A DNA stretch of 64,000 nucleotides, taken from the NCBI RefSeq assembly GCF_010548305.1, contig NZ_JAAGLV010000027.1, positions 32,907 to 96,906 of the forward strand. The letters are read 5' to 3'. Position 1 is the first letter of the stretch. The number at the start of each line of letters is the position of its first letter. Of this stretch, positions 44,333-53,309 are shown piece by piece. The notes beneath the pieces are model-generated. The model saw only the letters and a program-made list of their open reading frames with translations, ran no database searches and had not been told where the DNA came from. The DNA comes from Streptomyces sp. SID13031 (GTDB lineage Bacteria; Actinomycetota; Actinomycetes; Propionibacteriales; Kribbellaceae). The position numbers were made by a program, and so were the translations under genes.

Positions 44333-45157
44333 GTGGGCGTACGGGTACTGGGTCCTCGCGACCTCTCAGCAGCGAGGGCCGTCATCGCCCGCGATCCGGT
44401 GATCAACGTCTTCGTGGACAGCTTGGTGCAGGCCTCCGGGCTCGATCCGCGGCGTGGGGCGGAGGTCTGGGGGTACGTCGAGAAGGGCGAACTCGAGGCG
44501 CTCTGTCACGCGGGCGGCAACATGGTGCCCGTCGGGGCGGGGGAGGCCGCGTTGCGTTCGTTCGCGGCGTACGCGCTGCGGCGCGGCCGCAACTGCTTCC
44601 AGATCCTCGGACCTGCCCGGGCCGTCGATCAGCTGTGGACCGCGCTCGAGCCGCACTGGGGCCCGGCGCGCGAGATCCGCGAGGAGCAACCGTTCATGGT
44701 GATCGAGGACGCGCCGGCGATCGCGCCCGATCCACTCGTCCGCCAGGTCGAGCCGGTCGAGCTGGGGATCCTGTACCCGGCCTGCGTCGCGATGTACACC
44801 GAGGAAGTCGGCGTACCACCGCAGACCGGGCCGGACGGCACGTTCTACCGGTCGCGGGTCGCCGAGCTGATCCGGGCCGGTCGGGCGTTCGCCCGGATCG
44901 AGGACGGCAAGGTCGTGTTCAAGGCCGAGATCGGGTCGGTCGGCAGCGGGGTCTGCCAGATCCAGGGCGTCTGGGTCGATCCCGAACGGCGGGGTCAGGG
45001 CCTGGCGGCTCCCGGCATGGCGGCCGTCGTGGAACTCGCGCGCCAGATCTCGCCGGTGGTCACGCTCTACGTCAACGCGTTCAACACACCCGCGCGAGCG
45101 GCGTACGAGCGGGTCGGTTTCCGGACCGTCGAGACCTTCGCGACGATCCTGTTCTAA
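44333..45157 (+). CDS. DUF4081-GNAT acetyltransferase
   Basis: A 274-residue protein with an N-terminal DUF4081 domain (LGPRDLSAARAVIARDPVINVFVDSLVQASGLDPRRGAEVWGY) and a C-terminal GNAT domain (GVCQIQGVWVDPERRGQGLAAPGMAAVVELARQ ... VNAFNTPARAAYERVGF). This pairing is typical of an actinobacterial family usually encoded next to ispG. Here it sits between the GNAT operon and the M14 gene. I start with GTG 44333. The acetyl acceptor is unknown. Confidence 0.9.
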   Translation: MGVRVLGPRDLSAARAVIARDPVINVFVDSLVQASGLDPRRGAEVWGYVEKGELEALCHAGGNMVPVGAGEAALRSFAAYALRRGRNCFQILGPARAVDQLWTALEPHWGPAREIREEQPFMVIEDAPAIAPDPLVRQVEPVELGILYPACVAMYTEEVGVPPQTGPDGTFYRSRVAELIRAGRAFARIEDGKVVFKAEIGSVGSGVCQIQGVWVDPERRGQGLAAPGMAAVVELARQISPVVTLYVNAFNTPARAAYERVGFRTVETFATILF

Positions 45158-45244
45158 GGCTGAGCGCTGATTGTGATGGCGCGGTGACCGCTGGTGAGGT
45201 TGGCTGATCGGCAGCGCCGCCCCGCCCAGCCGAAGGAAAATTGA

Positions 45245-46606
45245 ATGCGAAGACTAGCTGTGTCATTGGCCGGACTGGCCACCGTCGCGATCGCCGTCTC
45301 CGGCTTCGCGCCCGGTCCCTCCGCCGCCGCGCCGCAAATCGATCCGCCCCAATTCGATCCGCCCCGGACCGACAGCGCCCCGTCCTACTATTCGCTCAAG
45401 CTGCCCGCCGGCCTGACCGTCGCCGACCTGGTCCGCGACGGCTATGACATCAGCCACGGCCACGGCTCCCGCCCGACCCTCGTCGCGACGACCGTCGAGG
45501 CCGACCGCCTCCGCGACCGCGGCGTCATCCTCGGCAAGACCGGCAACGTGTACCAGCCGGTGATCCGCTCAGCCACAGCCGGTACTACGTACTACGGCGG
45601 CTACCACACGGCCGCGGGGCACGAGCAACACAACGCAGCCGTCACGGCGGCGCATCCCGATCTGGTGAGGCTGTACGACATCGGGGACTCGTGGAAGAAG
45701 ACGAATGGCCAGGGCCAGGGCGGACACGACATCCAGGCCCTGTGCATCACCAAGCTGACCACCGGTGACTGTGCGCTGAACAGCACCGGCAAGAAGCCCA
45801 AGTTCGTGCTGCACGCCCAGATCCATGCCCGCGAACTGTCGACCGGCGAGTTGGCCTACCGCTGGATCGACCTGCTCGTCTCGTCGTACGGCAAGGACGC
45901 GGCGATCACCCAACTGATGGACACCCGCGAGCTCTGGGTGGTCCCGATGGCCAACCCGGACGGCGTCGACGTGGTCGCCTCCGTGCCGAGCCGGCCGATT
46001 CTGCAGCGCAAGAACCTGAACAACTCGGCCGGCGGCTGCCCGGCCGCCGACGCCGGGGTCGATCTGAACCGGAACTCGAACTTCCAGTGGGATCCGCAGG
46101 AGGGTGGGCCCTGCGACGAGACCTACCCGGGGACGAAGTCCGTCTCGGAGCCGGAGACGATCGCGATCCAGGGCCTGCTGGACAAGCTGTACCGCGACAC
46201 CAAGGGCGGTGTCGGCGAGCCGGCCGCGGCGAACACGACCGGCGTCTTCCTGAGCCTGCACAGCTACGGCAACGACATCCTGGCGCCGTATGGGTACACC
46301 AACACCGCCGCCCCGAACAAGGCCGCATTGGTTGCCCTGGGCAAGAAGATGGGCGGCTTCAACGGCTATCCGGTATCGACCGGTGACGGCGGGGTCGGCT
46401 ACTTCGCTCCCGGCGCCACCGACGACTGGCTCTACGGCACCCGCGGCGTACCGTCGTACACCTTCGAGGTGGGTGGCGGGTCCGGGAGCTGCGGCGGGTT
46501 CTTCCCGGCGTACTCCTGCATGGACTCGACCTTCTGGCCGAAGAACAAGGGCGCCTTCCTGTATGCCGCGAAGGCCGCCGCTACGCCGTACGGGACGTTG
46601 CCCTAG
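45245..46606 (+). CDS. Secreted M14-family zinc carboxypeptidase
   Basis: A 453-residue exported peptidase. A Sec signal peptide (MRRLAVSLAGLATVAIAVSGFAPGPSAAA) is followed by a propeptide-like region to about residue 115. The zinc site is HARE (H194, E197) with the third ligand H339 in LSLHSYGND, and the catalytic glutamate is E408 in YTFEVGGG. The substrate Arg/Asn pair is in LNRNSNFQW. Extra cysteines (GGCPAAD, SCGGFFPAYSC) suggest extracellular disulfides. It resembles carboxypeptidase T-type enzymes of actinomycetes. Confidence 0.94.
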   Translation: MRRLAVSLAGLATVAIAVSGFAPGPSAAAPQIDPPQFDPPRTDSAPSYYSLKLPAGLTVADLVRDGYDISHGHGSRPTLVATTVEADRLRDRGVILGKTGNVYQPVIRSATAGTTYYGGYHTAAGHEQHNAAVTAAHPDLVRLYDIGDSWKKTNGQGQGGHDIQALCITKLTTGDCALNSTGKKPKFVLHAQIHARELSTGELAYRWIDLLVSSYGKDAAITQLMDTRELWVVPMANPDGVDVVASVPSRPILQRKNLNNSAGGCPAADAGVDLNRNSNFQWDPQEGGPCDETYPGTKSVSEPETIAIQGLLDKLYRDTKGGVGEPAAANTTGVFLSLHSYGNDILAPYGYTNTAAPNKAALVALGKKMGGFNGYPVSTGDGGVGYFAPGATDDWLYGTRGVPSYTFEVGGGSGSCGGFFPAYSCMDSTFWPKNKGAFLYAAKAAATPYGTLP

Positions 46607-46610
46607 CCGC

Positions 46611-46639
46611 TTGACTGGATGCTTACCGGTGGGTAACAC
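46611..46639 (+). promoter_or_regulatory. Putative promoter of the DoxX-like gene
   Basis: TTGACT (46611-46616) and TAACAC (46634-46639) are 17 bp apart, just after the M14 stop and 21-50 nt before the ATG at 46660. Confidence 0.5.
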
Positions 46640-46659
46640 GATCCGCTAAGGTCACCGGT

Positions 46660-47031
46660 ATGAGCAGACGGAGCAAGAGCACCACCGGGCTGGCAGTGAT
46701 GTTCGGCGTGATGGGGGTGCTGCACTTCGTGAAACCGGAGCCGTTCGAGAAGATCGTGCCGCGGCAGCTGCCGCGCAAGAAGGAGCTCGTGTACGCCTCC
46801 GGGGTGGCCGAGCTCGCTTGCGCGGCGGGCCTGCTGTACCCACGGACGCGGCGGTCGGCAGGCCTGCTCAGTGCTGGTCTGCTGGCCGCTGTTTTCCCGG
46901 CCAACGTGCAGATGGCGCTCGATCTGAACCGGAAGGGAACGCCCTGGGCGAAGGCGATTGGGTTCGCCCGGCTGCCGCTGCAGATCCCGCTCATCCGGGC
47001 GGCGCTGAAGGCGTCCCGCGAGGGACGCTGA
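46660..47031 (+). CDS. DoxX-like membrane protein
   Basis: A 123-residue, four-helix membrane protein of the DoxX/SURF4-like group: TTGLAVMFGVMGVLHFVKPEPFEKIVP, ELVYASGVAELACAAGLLYPRTRRSAGLLSAGLLAAVFPANVQMAL. The VxHF and GxxEL patterns fit DoxX-like proteins, whose biochemical role is poorly known. It lies 100 bp upstream of proS. Confidence 0.85.
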   Translation: MSRRSKSTTGLAVMFGVMGVLHFVKPEPFEKIVPRQLPRKKELVYASGVAELACAAGLLYPRTRRSAGLLSAGLLAAVFPANVQMALDLNRKGTPWAKAIGFARLPLQIPLIRAALKASREGR

Positions 47032-47132
47032 GTCGGTCCTGTGGAAAAGTGGTGAGAGTACTAGCCCCCGACGGATATCCTCTTTGCCGTCAGCAGTTTC
47101 GTCCACCACTTGTTCACCGCTTGGAGACTCCC

Positions 47133-48896
47133 GTGATTCTGCGCATGTCGTCGCTGTTCCTCCGCACCCTTCGCGAGGACCCGGCGGACGCGGAGGTCCC
47201 GAGCCACCGGCTGCTGGTCCGGGCCGGCTACATCCGTCGCGCGGCGCCCGGCATCTACACCTGGCTGCCGCTCGGGCTGAAGGTGCTGCGCAAGGTCGAG
47301 AACATCGTCCGCGCCGAGATGGACGCGATCGGCGCGCAGGAGCTGGTCTTCCCGGCGCTGCTTCCCCGCGAGCCCTACGAGGCGACCGGCCGCTGGACGG
47401 AGTACGGACCGAACGTCTTCCGCCTCAAGGACCGCAAGGGCGCGGACATGCTGCTCGGGCCGACGCACGAGGAGATGTTCACCCTCGTCGTGAAGGACCT
47501 GTACTCGTCGTACAAGGATCTGCCGCTGTCGATCTACCAGATCCAGAACAAGTACCGCGACGAGGCGCGGCCGCGGGCCGGGGTGCTGCGCGGGCGCGAG
47601 TTCGTGATGAAGGACTCGTACTCGTTCGACATCGACCAGGACGGCCTGCAGGCGTCGTACGAGCTGCACCGCAAGGCCTACATCAAGATCTTCGACCGGC
47701 TCGGCTTCGACTACGTGATCGTCGCGGCCATGTCGGGCGCGATGGGTGGCTCGGCGTCGGAGGAGTTCCTGGCGATCGCGGAGAACGGTGAAGACACTTT
47801 CGTGCGCTCGCCGGGTGGCTACGCGGCGAACGTCGAGGCCGTGGTCGTTCCGCAGGCTCCCGCCGTCGACGCGTCGGCCGTGCCCGCCGCCGAGGTGGTC
47901 GACACGCCGGACACGCCGACCATCGACTCGCTGGTCGACGCGCTGAACGCGAAGCACACCCGTACCGACGGCCGGGAGTGGACCGCCGCGGACACGTTGA
48001 AGAACGTGATCGTGATGCTGGTGAACCCCGACGGCACGCGCGAGCCGCTGGCGATCGGCGTACCGGGTGACCGGAACCTCGACGAGAAGCGGCTGGGCGC
48101 GCAGGTCGAGCCCGCCGAGGTGGTCGCGTTCGAGGAGTCGGACTTCGAGAAGAACCCGGCGCTGGCCAAGGGCTACATCGGGCCGGGCGTGCTGGGGTCG
48201 GAGAACAGCTCGAAGATCCGGTACCTGCTCGACCCCCGGGTCGCGGAGGGCTCTGCCTGGGTGACCGGCGCGGACAAGACCGGCTACCACGTGATCAACC
48301 TGGTGCACGGCCGCGACTTCACCGCCGACGGCACGATCCAGGCCGCCGAGGTGCGCGATGGCGACGAGGCGCCCGACGGTTCGGGTCCGCTGTCGTCGGC
48401 GCGCGGGATCGAGATGGGGCACATCTTCCAGCTCGGCAAGAAGTACGCCGAGGCGCTGGACCTGAAGGTGCTGGACCAGAACGGCAAGCTCGTCACCGTC
48501 ACGATGGGCTCGTACGGCGTCGGTGTGACGCGCGCCGTGGCCGCGATCGCCGAGGGCAACCACGACGAGCTCGGCCTGATCTGGCCCCGCGAGATCGCGC
48601 CCGCGGATGTCCACTTGGTTGCCACCGGCAAGGATGCGGAGCTGTTCGCAAAGGCCGCCTCGATCGCCGCCGAGCTGGACTCGCGCGGCCTGTCGGTGCT
48701 CTACGACGACCGCGAGAAGGTCTCGCCGGGCGTCAAGTTCAAGGACGCCGAGCTGCTCGGCGTCCCGACCATCGCCGTCGTCGGCAAGGGCCTCGCCGAC
48801 GGCACCATCGAGGTCAAGGACCGCCGCTCCGGCGACCGCACGGACGTCCCGGTCGCCGACATCGTCGACCACCTGGTCGCCGTCGTCCGCAGCTGA
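47133..48896 (+). CDS. proS: Prolyl-tRNA synthetase
   Basis: A 587-residue class II tRNA synthetase that charges tRNA-Pro. It shows motif 1 (GLKVLRKVENIVRAEMDAIGAQELVFPAL), motif 2 (YQIQNKYRDEARPRAGVLRGREFVMKDSYSFD) and the C-terminal anticodon domain (ADVHLVATGKDAELFAKAASIAAEL). An insertion of about 180 residues between motifs 2 and 3 is the YbaK-like editing domain of the bacterial type. GTG 47133, with GGAG 7 nt before, gives a standard N-terminus; ATG 47145 is possible. Confidence 0.96.
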   Translation: MILRMSSLFLRTLREDPADAEVPSHRLLVRAGYIRRAAPGIYTWLPLGLKVLRKVENIVRAEMDAIGAQELVFPALLPREPYEATGRWTEYGPNVFRLKDRKGADMLLGPTHEEMFTLVVKDLYSSYKDLPLSIYQIQNKYRDEARPRAGVLRGREFVMKDSYSFDIDQDGLQASYELHRKAYIKIFDRLGFDYVIVAAMSGAMGGSASEEFLAIAENGEDTFVRSPGGYAANVEAVVVPQAPAVDASAVPAAEVVDTPDTPTIDSLVDALNAKHTRTDGREWTAADTLKNVIVMLVNPDGTREPLAIGVPGDRNLDEKRLGAQVEPAEVVAFEESDFEKNPALAKGYIGPGVLGSENSSKIRYLLDPRVAEGSAWVTGADKTGYHVINLVHGRDFTADGTIQAAEVRDGDEAPDGSGPLSSARGIEMGHIFQLGKKYAEALDLKVLDQNGKLVTVTMGSYGVGVTRAVAAIAEGNHDELGLIWPREIAPADVHLVATGKDAELFAKAASIAAELDSRGLSVLYDDREKVSPGVKFKDAELLGVPTIAVVGKGLADGTIEVKDRRSGDRTDVPVADIVDHLVAVVRS

Positions 48897-48908
48897 CCGC
48901 AGAACCTT

Positions 48909-48946
48909 CAATCGCCGCTCCCACCTTCGGGTGAGGGCGGCGATTG
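48909..48946 (+). terminator. proS terminator hairpin
   Basis: A 17-bp stem with one wobble and one mismatch closes on a TTCG tetraloop (arms starting CAATCGCCGC and ending GCGGCGATTG), 13 nt after the proS stop. This is a strong intrinsic-type hairpin, with little T-run. Confidence 0.75.
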
Positions 48947-48977
48947 TACGTCCGCGCCCGCGCTGGCGCGCCTTGTG

Positions 48978-49066
48978 CGTCTCAGGGGTTAACCCCCCGA
49001 CGTGTGGGTTGCCCCGTGAGAATCCGGCGGTGCAACCCACCGTCTCGGGGGTTAACCCCTGAGACG
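48978..49066. repeat. GTTAAC palindromic element, copy 1
   Basis: Outer arms 48978-48997 and 49047-49066 are perfectly complementary over 20 bp, and each arm itself contains the palindrome GGGGTTAACCCC. Inner arms GTGGGTTGC (49004-49012) and GCAACCCAC (49032-49040) pair over 9 bp, with 6-nt spacers each side and a 19-nt loop. It lies between the convergent proS and thioesterase genes. Related copies are at 61471 and 63801. Confidence 0.9.
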
Positions 49067-49088
49067 GCGCCAGAGGTGGGGGAGGTGG

Positions 49089-49529
49089 TCAGCGGTTGGG
49101 GCGGGCTTCTATTTGGATCAGGGTTTGCTGGCCGGTGGCGATCAGGGATCGTTTGGGGCCTGTTGCTGCGTAGACCTCCAGGCGGCAGACGCTCAGGGTT
49201 CGGCCGGCTTTGAGGACCTCGCCGACTGCCTCCAGGTACTCGCCTTCGGCGGGGGACAGGAGGTTGATCTTGTACTCGACGGTGAGGACCGAAGTGTTCT
49301 CGGGGAACAGGGTGAAGGCCGCGTAGCCGCCCGCGCTGTCAGCGATCGAACTCGTCGCGCCGGCATGGAAGTACCCGTGTTGCTGGGTTACCTCGGGACG
49401 GCTCGGCAGGATGATGTGCACGCGACCGGGGCCGATATGACTCAGCCGAGCACCTAGGTGAGCCATCAGCCCCTGTCGCTCGAAACTCGACCGGATCCGT
49501 TCCTGGATGGCGGGGATTGCTTCTTCCAA
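49089..49529 (-). CDS. PaaI-type hotdog-fold thioesterase
   Basis: A 146-residue hotdog thioesterase. It has the family segment VTQQHGYFHAGATSSIADSAGGYAAFTLFPENTSVLTVEYKINLL, with HGYFHAGA as the active-site HGG-like loop and the acidic residue in the following helix. It hydrolyses an acyl- or aryl-CoA that cannot be identified here. It is convergent with proS, with the palindromic element between. Confidence 0.9.
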   Translation of the reverse strand: MEEAIPAIQERIRSSFERQGLMAHLGARLSHIGPGRVHIILPSRPEVTQQHGYFHAGATSSIADSAGGYAAFTLFPENTSVLTVEYKINLLSPAEGEYLEAVGEVLKAGRTLSVCRLEVYAATGPKRSLIATGQQTLIQIEARPNR

Positions 49530-49691
49530 CGGATCCTCCTCGCGTGCTGATGATCAGCTTCGCACCCGGACAGTCCAGAGCCCGGCTGTGGCGCTCGCCA
49601 CGCCGTACCGCCCGCTGTAAGGGTAGAGCGGAACTATGGGCTTACCAGAGAATGTTGGCCATGTCCCGATGCGCCCGTGTGTGGTTCTGCT

Positions 49692-50471
49692 GTGCCTGAT
49701 GTTTCTTTGTGGACGATCGTTTTTCTGTTGGTGGCCGCATTCTCGGCGGGCTGGATCGATGCGGTGGTCGGGGGTGGTGGGCTGATTCAGCTTCCGGCGA
49801 TGTTGTTGGGGCTGCCGAACGCATCGCCGGCGCAGATTTTGTCGACCAACAAGATTTCGTCGTTGTTCGGTACTACGACCAGTGCGATCACCTTCGGCGT
49901 CAAGGTGAAACCGGATCGGCGGACCGTGTTGCCGCTGGCGGGGCTGGCCGCGGTCGGGGCGGCGGGTGGTGCGTTGGTGGCGACGCAGATTCCGATGGCG
50001 TGGTTCAAGCCGATCGTGCTCGTGCTGCTGATCGGGGTCGCGATCTACACCTGGGTCAAACCCGACCTCGGGTCCGCGACCGTACTGCGCTTCGATGGTC
50101 GCTCCCATTACGTCGCGGCCGGGCTGGTCGGCCTGCTGATCGGGTTCTACGACGGCGCGGTCGGACCGGGTACCGGCTCGTTCCTGATTTTCGCGCTGGT
50201 CGGCCTGATGGGCTACAACTTCCTCCGCGCCAGCGCCAAGGCCAAGATCGCCAACGTCGCCACGAACCTCGGCGCGATCCTGGTCTTCGCCGCCCATGGC
50301 GCCCCGCTCTGGCGACTCGGCCTGATCATGGGGCTGGCCAACATGCTCGGCGGCCTCCTCGGCGCCCGTACTGCGGTCGCCCGCGGCTCGCGTTTCGTCC
50401 GGGTCATCTTCCTGGTCGTCGTCTCGGCCCTGATCCTCCGCCTCGGCTACGACGTCTTCTGGCCGCGCTGA
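49692..50471 (+). CDS. TSUP (TauE/SafE) family membrane transporter
   Basis: A protein of about 259 residues with eight hydrophobic helices. It has the TSUP repeats: FSAGWIDAVVGGGGLIQLPAMLLLG-type first half and GFYDGAVGPGTGSFLIFALV in the second. These carriers export sulfite or organosulfonates or import other anions. The start is uncertain: GTG 49692 fits the first helix, while GTG 49677 adds five residues. No good ribosome site is visible. It is divergent from the thioesterase. Confidence 0.88.
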   Translation: MPDVSLWTIVFLLVAAFSAGWIDAVVGGGGLIQLPAMLLGLPNASPAQILSTNKISSLFGTTTSAITFGVKVKPDRRTVLPLAGLAAVGAAGGALVATQIPMAWFKPIVLVLLIGVAIYTWVKPDLGSATVLRFDGRSHYVAAGLVGLLIGFYDGAVGPGTGSFLIFALVGLMGYNFLRASAKAKIANVATNLGAILVFAAHGAPLWRLGLIMGLANMLGGLLGARTAVARGSRFVRVIFLVVVSALILRLGYDVFWPR

Positions 50472-50528
50472 AATTGGCCGCGCTGAAATCCTGGTACGTG
50501 CTCATCTGAGCGTCGGTAGGATCGGCAA

Positions 50529-51293
50529 ATGGTGGACTACGACGGTCGGCTTCATCAGGTTTACGCCCAAGGACGAGCCCTACCGGCGGACAGTCTGGAC
50601 ACCTGGATGCAGACGGCCGCCGGATTCGCGCCGGTCACCCGCCCATTGACGGTCCTCGATCTGGGCTGCGGCATCGGGCGCTTCACCCCGTCGCTCGCCG
50701 AGACCTTCGGTGGTCCCGTGTACGGCGTCGAACCGTCAGCCGGGATGCGCCAGCAAGCTATCGAGCACGCGTCGCACCCCGACGTCACCTACCTCGAAGG
50801 CTCGGCTGAGGCGATCCCGCTGCCCGACGAGTCCTGCGACCTGGTCTGGCTGTTCCTGACGATCCACCACTGGTCCGACCCGCTCCAAGGCTTTCGCGAA
50901 GTCAACCGGGTACTACGCCCAGGCGGCACAGTCGTACTCCGGACCCAGTTCGGCGACCGGATGCCCGACCTCTACTGGTACAGGTACTTCCCGAGTGCTC
51001 GGCAGGTCGACGCAACGATGTATCTGCCCTTCGACGAGGTCCAGGCACTGGCAGCGCGGGCCGGGCTCATCGCCGAGAAGGAGCCACGCTGGGTCGACGC
51101 CCCGGAGGTGCGGACGCACCGGGCGACGTACGAGCGGCTGAAGTTGCGCGCCTTCTCGACCTTCGAGCACCTCGCCGAGGACGAGCTCGACCGCGGGTTT
51201 GCCGAGTTCGAGCGGGATGCGACCGCCGATCCCGAGCGCGAGGTCCCGGCTTTCCCAGCGGGGGTACTGCTGCTCAGGCGACCGTCCAGCTGA
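50529..51293 (+). CDS. Class I SAM-dependent methyltransferase
   Basis: A 254-residue methyltransferase. Motif I is VLDLGCGIGRF, the acidic end of strand 2 is YGVEPSAGM, motif II is DLVWLFLTIHHWSDP, and LRPGGTVVLRT follows. It resembles UbiE/COQ5-like (Methyltransf_11) enzymes. The acceptor is unknown. Its 3' end overlaps the convergent P450 gene by 20 nt, so the two may interfere with each other's transcription. Confidence 0.93.
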   Translation: MVDYDGRLHQVYAQGRALPADSLDTWMQTAAGFAPVTRPLTVLDLGCGIGRFTPSLAETFGGPVYGVEPSAGMRQQAIEHASHPDVTYLEGSAEAIPLPDESCDLVWLFLTIHHWSDPLQGFREVNRVLRPGGTVVLRTQFGDRMPDLYWYRYFPSARQVDATMYLPFDEVQALAARAGLIAEKEPRWVDAPEVRTHRATYERLKLRAFSTFEHLAEDELDRGFAEFERDATADPEREVPAFPAGVLLLRRPSS

Positions 51294-52398
51294 CGTCGAC
51301 CGCCGAGGGCTTGCGGAAGACCAGCCCCACCGGCGGGGGAGAAGTTGCCGAGAGCCGCAGGTCGGGCAACCGGGTGAGCACGGCGGTGATCGCGCTGACA
51401 GCTTCGAGGCGGGCGAGATGCATGCCGAGACAGATGTGCGGCCCGCTGGCGAAGGCGAGGTGGCGACGGGCGTTGCTGCGGCGTACGTCGTACTGGTCGG
51501 GGTCGGGGAAGACGGCTGGGTCGCGGTTGGCGCCGGCGAGGGAGACGCTGATGAAGTCGCCGCGCTTGATCGAGGCGCCCGCCAGCGAGAGGTCGCGGGT
51601 CGCGTAGCGGTCGACCACGGCGGCGGCCGGCTCCAGCCGGAGGGACTCTTCGATCGCGTTGGGGATCAGTGAGTGGTCGGCCAGGACCAGGGCCAGTTGC
51701 GACGGGTTGGTCAGCAGGTGCCACAGGCAGTTGGTGATCATGCCCTCGGTCGTCTCGATGCCGCCGAACATCAGCACGGCGGCGTTGGCGACCACCTCGT
51801 CGGTCCCGAGGCCGGACCCGGCCGCCTCGGCGATCAGAGAGTCGGAGTGATCGATGCTCCCGGCAACATGTTGGTGAAGTTTGGCGAACGCCGCGGCGCC
51901 CTCGGCGGTAACGGGCTGCCCGGCGGCGATCCCGCTGACCGACGACGAGATGTCCTGGTACCAGTCCAGTACCGTCGCGGCGTCGGTCCGGTCGAGCCCG
52001 AGCGAGTAGGCGACCACCGCAACGGACAGCGGCCCGGCGACGGTGGTCCGCAGGTCGGCAGAACCCAGCGGCGCGATCGCCGAGACGAGCCGATCGGTCT
52101 CCGCCGAGACGAACGACGTGAACCGCGCCCGCGTCTGCGCCAAGCTGAACGGATGCTCGAACGGCGCCCGGTGCTCCGCATGCGCAGAACCGTCCAGCGA
52201 GAGCATCGACGGCCCCACCACCTGTGCGGTCGAGAACCGCGGATCGTCCACCGTGAACGTCTCCGGATCCCGCATCACCTGCATCGCCAGCTCCCGGCTG
52301 CTCACCACCCAGCCACCGAGCGCCCCACTCCATCCAACCGGCCGGATCCGGGCCAGAAACGCATGCGGGTCCTGCTCGAGATCGGCCACGGTAGTCAT
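51274..52398 (-). CDS. Cytochrome P450
   Basis: A 374-residue soluble bacterial P450. The heme-cysteine loop is FASGPHICLGMHLARLE, the I-helix oxygen motif is LMFGGIETTEG and the K-helix ExxR is EESLR. It is slightly shorter than the common 400 residues because of a short N-terminus. No ferredoxin or reductase gene is next to it. ATG 52398 is chosen; ATG 52422 is possible. It may act with the convergent methyltransferase in a small tailoring pair, but this is speculative. Confidence 0.94.
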   Translation of the reverse strand: MTTVADLEQDPHAFLARIRPVGWSGALGGWVVSSRELAMQVMRDPETFTVDDPRFSTAQVVGPSMLSLDGSAHAEHRAPFEHPFSLAQTRARFTSFVSAETDRLVSAIAPLGSADLRTTVAGPLSVAVVAYSLGLDRTDAATVLDWYQDISSSVSGIAAGQPVTAEGAAAFAKLHQHVAGSIDHSDSLIAEAAGSGLGTDEVVANAAVLMFGGIETTEGMITNCLWHLLTNPSQLALVLADHSLIPNAIEESLRLEPAAAVVDRYATRDLSLAGASIKRGDFISVSLAGANRDPAVFPDPDQYDVRRSNARRHLAFASGPHICLGMHLARLEAVSAITAVLTRLPDLRLSATSPPPVGLVFRKPSAVDVSWTVA

Positions 52399-52535
52399 AC
52401 CAAGCAGCCTACAAATCGCCACCGACAGGCTAAGACCACTACCTACACTGGTATTGCTGCGACAGATCGGATCTCAACGACTCAGCGAGGCAGCGGGTTA
52501 CAAAACCGTCAGCTTCGCCATCTAGGGTGTGGCCC

Positions 52536-53309
52536 ATGTCAGTGTCCGATTCATCTCCCACCCCTCCGCCCCGGTCAGGGAACTTGGTGCTGCTCCCTGC
52601 CGTGGATGTGGCGGATGGGCAGGCTGTCCGGCTGGTGCAGGGAGAGGCCGGCAGCGAGACCTCGTACGGCGACCCGCTGGCCGCTGCGCTGGCCTGGCAG
52701 GAGGCCGGTGCGGACTGGATCCACCTGGTCGATCTGGATGCCGCGTTCGGTCGTGGCAGCAACCGTGAGCTGCTCGCGGAGGTGACCGGCAAGCTCGACG
52801 TACAGGTCGAGCTGTCCGGTGGGATCCGCGATGACGACTCGCTCGAGGCCGCCCTCGCGACCGGCGCCCGCCGCGTCAACATCGGCACCGCCGCGCTCGA
52901 GGACCCGGAGTGGTGCGACCGGATCATCGCGCAGTACGGCGACCGGGTCGCGATCGGGCTGGACGTCCGTGGCCGCACCCTGGCCGCGCGCGGCTGGACC
53001 AAAGAAGGCGGTGACCTCTACGAGGTGCTGGAGCGGCTCGAAGTGGCCGGCTGCGAGCGGTACGTCGTCACCGACGTCACCAAGGACGGCATGCTCCAGG
53101 GCCCCAACCTGGACCTGTACCGCGACCTGTGCGCGCGGACCGAGAAGCCGATCGTCGCCTCCGGCGGGGTCTCCAGCCTGGACGACCTGCGCGCGCTGAG
53201 CACGCTGGTCAGCGACGGCGTCGAAGGCGTCATCGTCGGCAAGGCCCTGTACGCCGGCGCGTTCACCCTGACCGAGGCACTCGAACTCACCCGTGGAGGC
53301 GACAAGTGA
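52536..53309 (+). CDS. hisA: HisA/PriA phosphoribosyl isomerase
   Basis: A 257-residue (beta-alpha)8 enzyme. In actinobacteria this is PriA, acting in both histidine (ProFAR isomerase) and tryptophan (TrpF) synthesis. Phosphate-binding and catalytic parts seen: LLPAVDVADGQAVRLVQGE with the catalytic Asp, VELSGGIRDDDSL, IGLDVRGRTLAARGW, YVVTDVTKDGMLQGPN and IVASGGVSSLDDL. No separate trpF is visible in the window. The stop overlaps the acyl-CoA reductase start (GTGA), which ties the his gene to the following cassette. Confidence 0.95.
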   Translation: MSVSDSSPTPPPRSGNLVLLPAVDVADGQAVRLVQGEAGSETSYGDPLAAALAWQEAGADWIHLVDLDAAFGRGSNRELLAEVTGKLDVQVELSGGIRDDDSLEAALATGARRVNIGTAALEDPEWCDRIIAQYGDRVAIGLDVRGRTLAARGWTKEGGDLYEVLERLEVAGCERYVVTDVTKDGMLQGPNLDLYRDLCARTEKPIVASGGVSSLDDLRALSTLVSDGVEGVIVGKALYAGAFTLTEALELTRGGDK

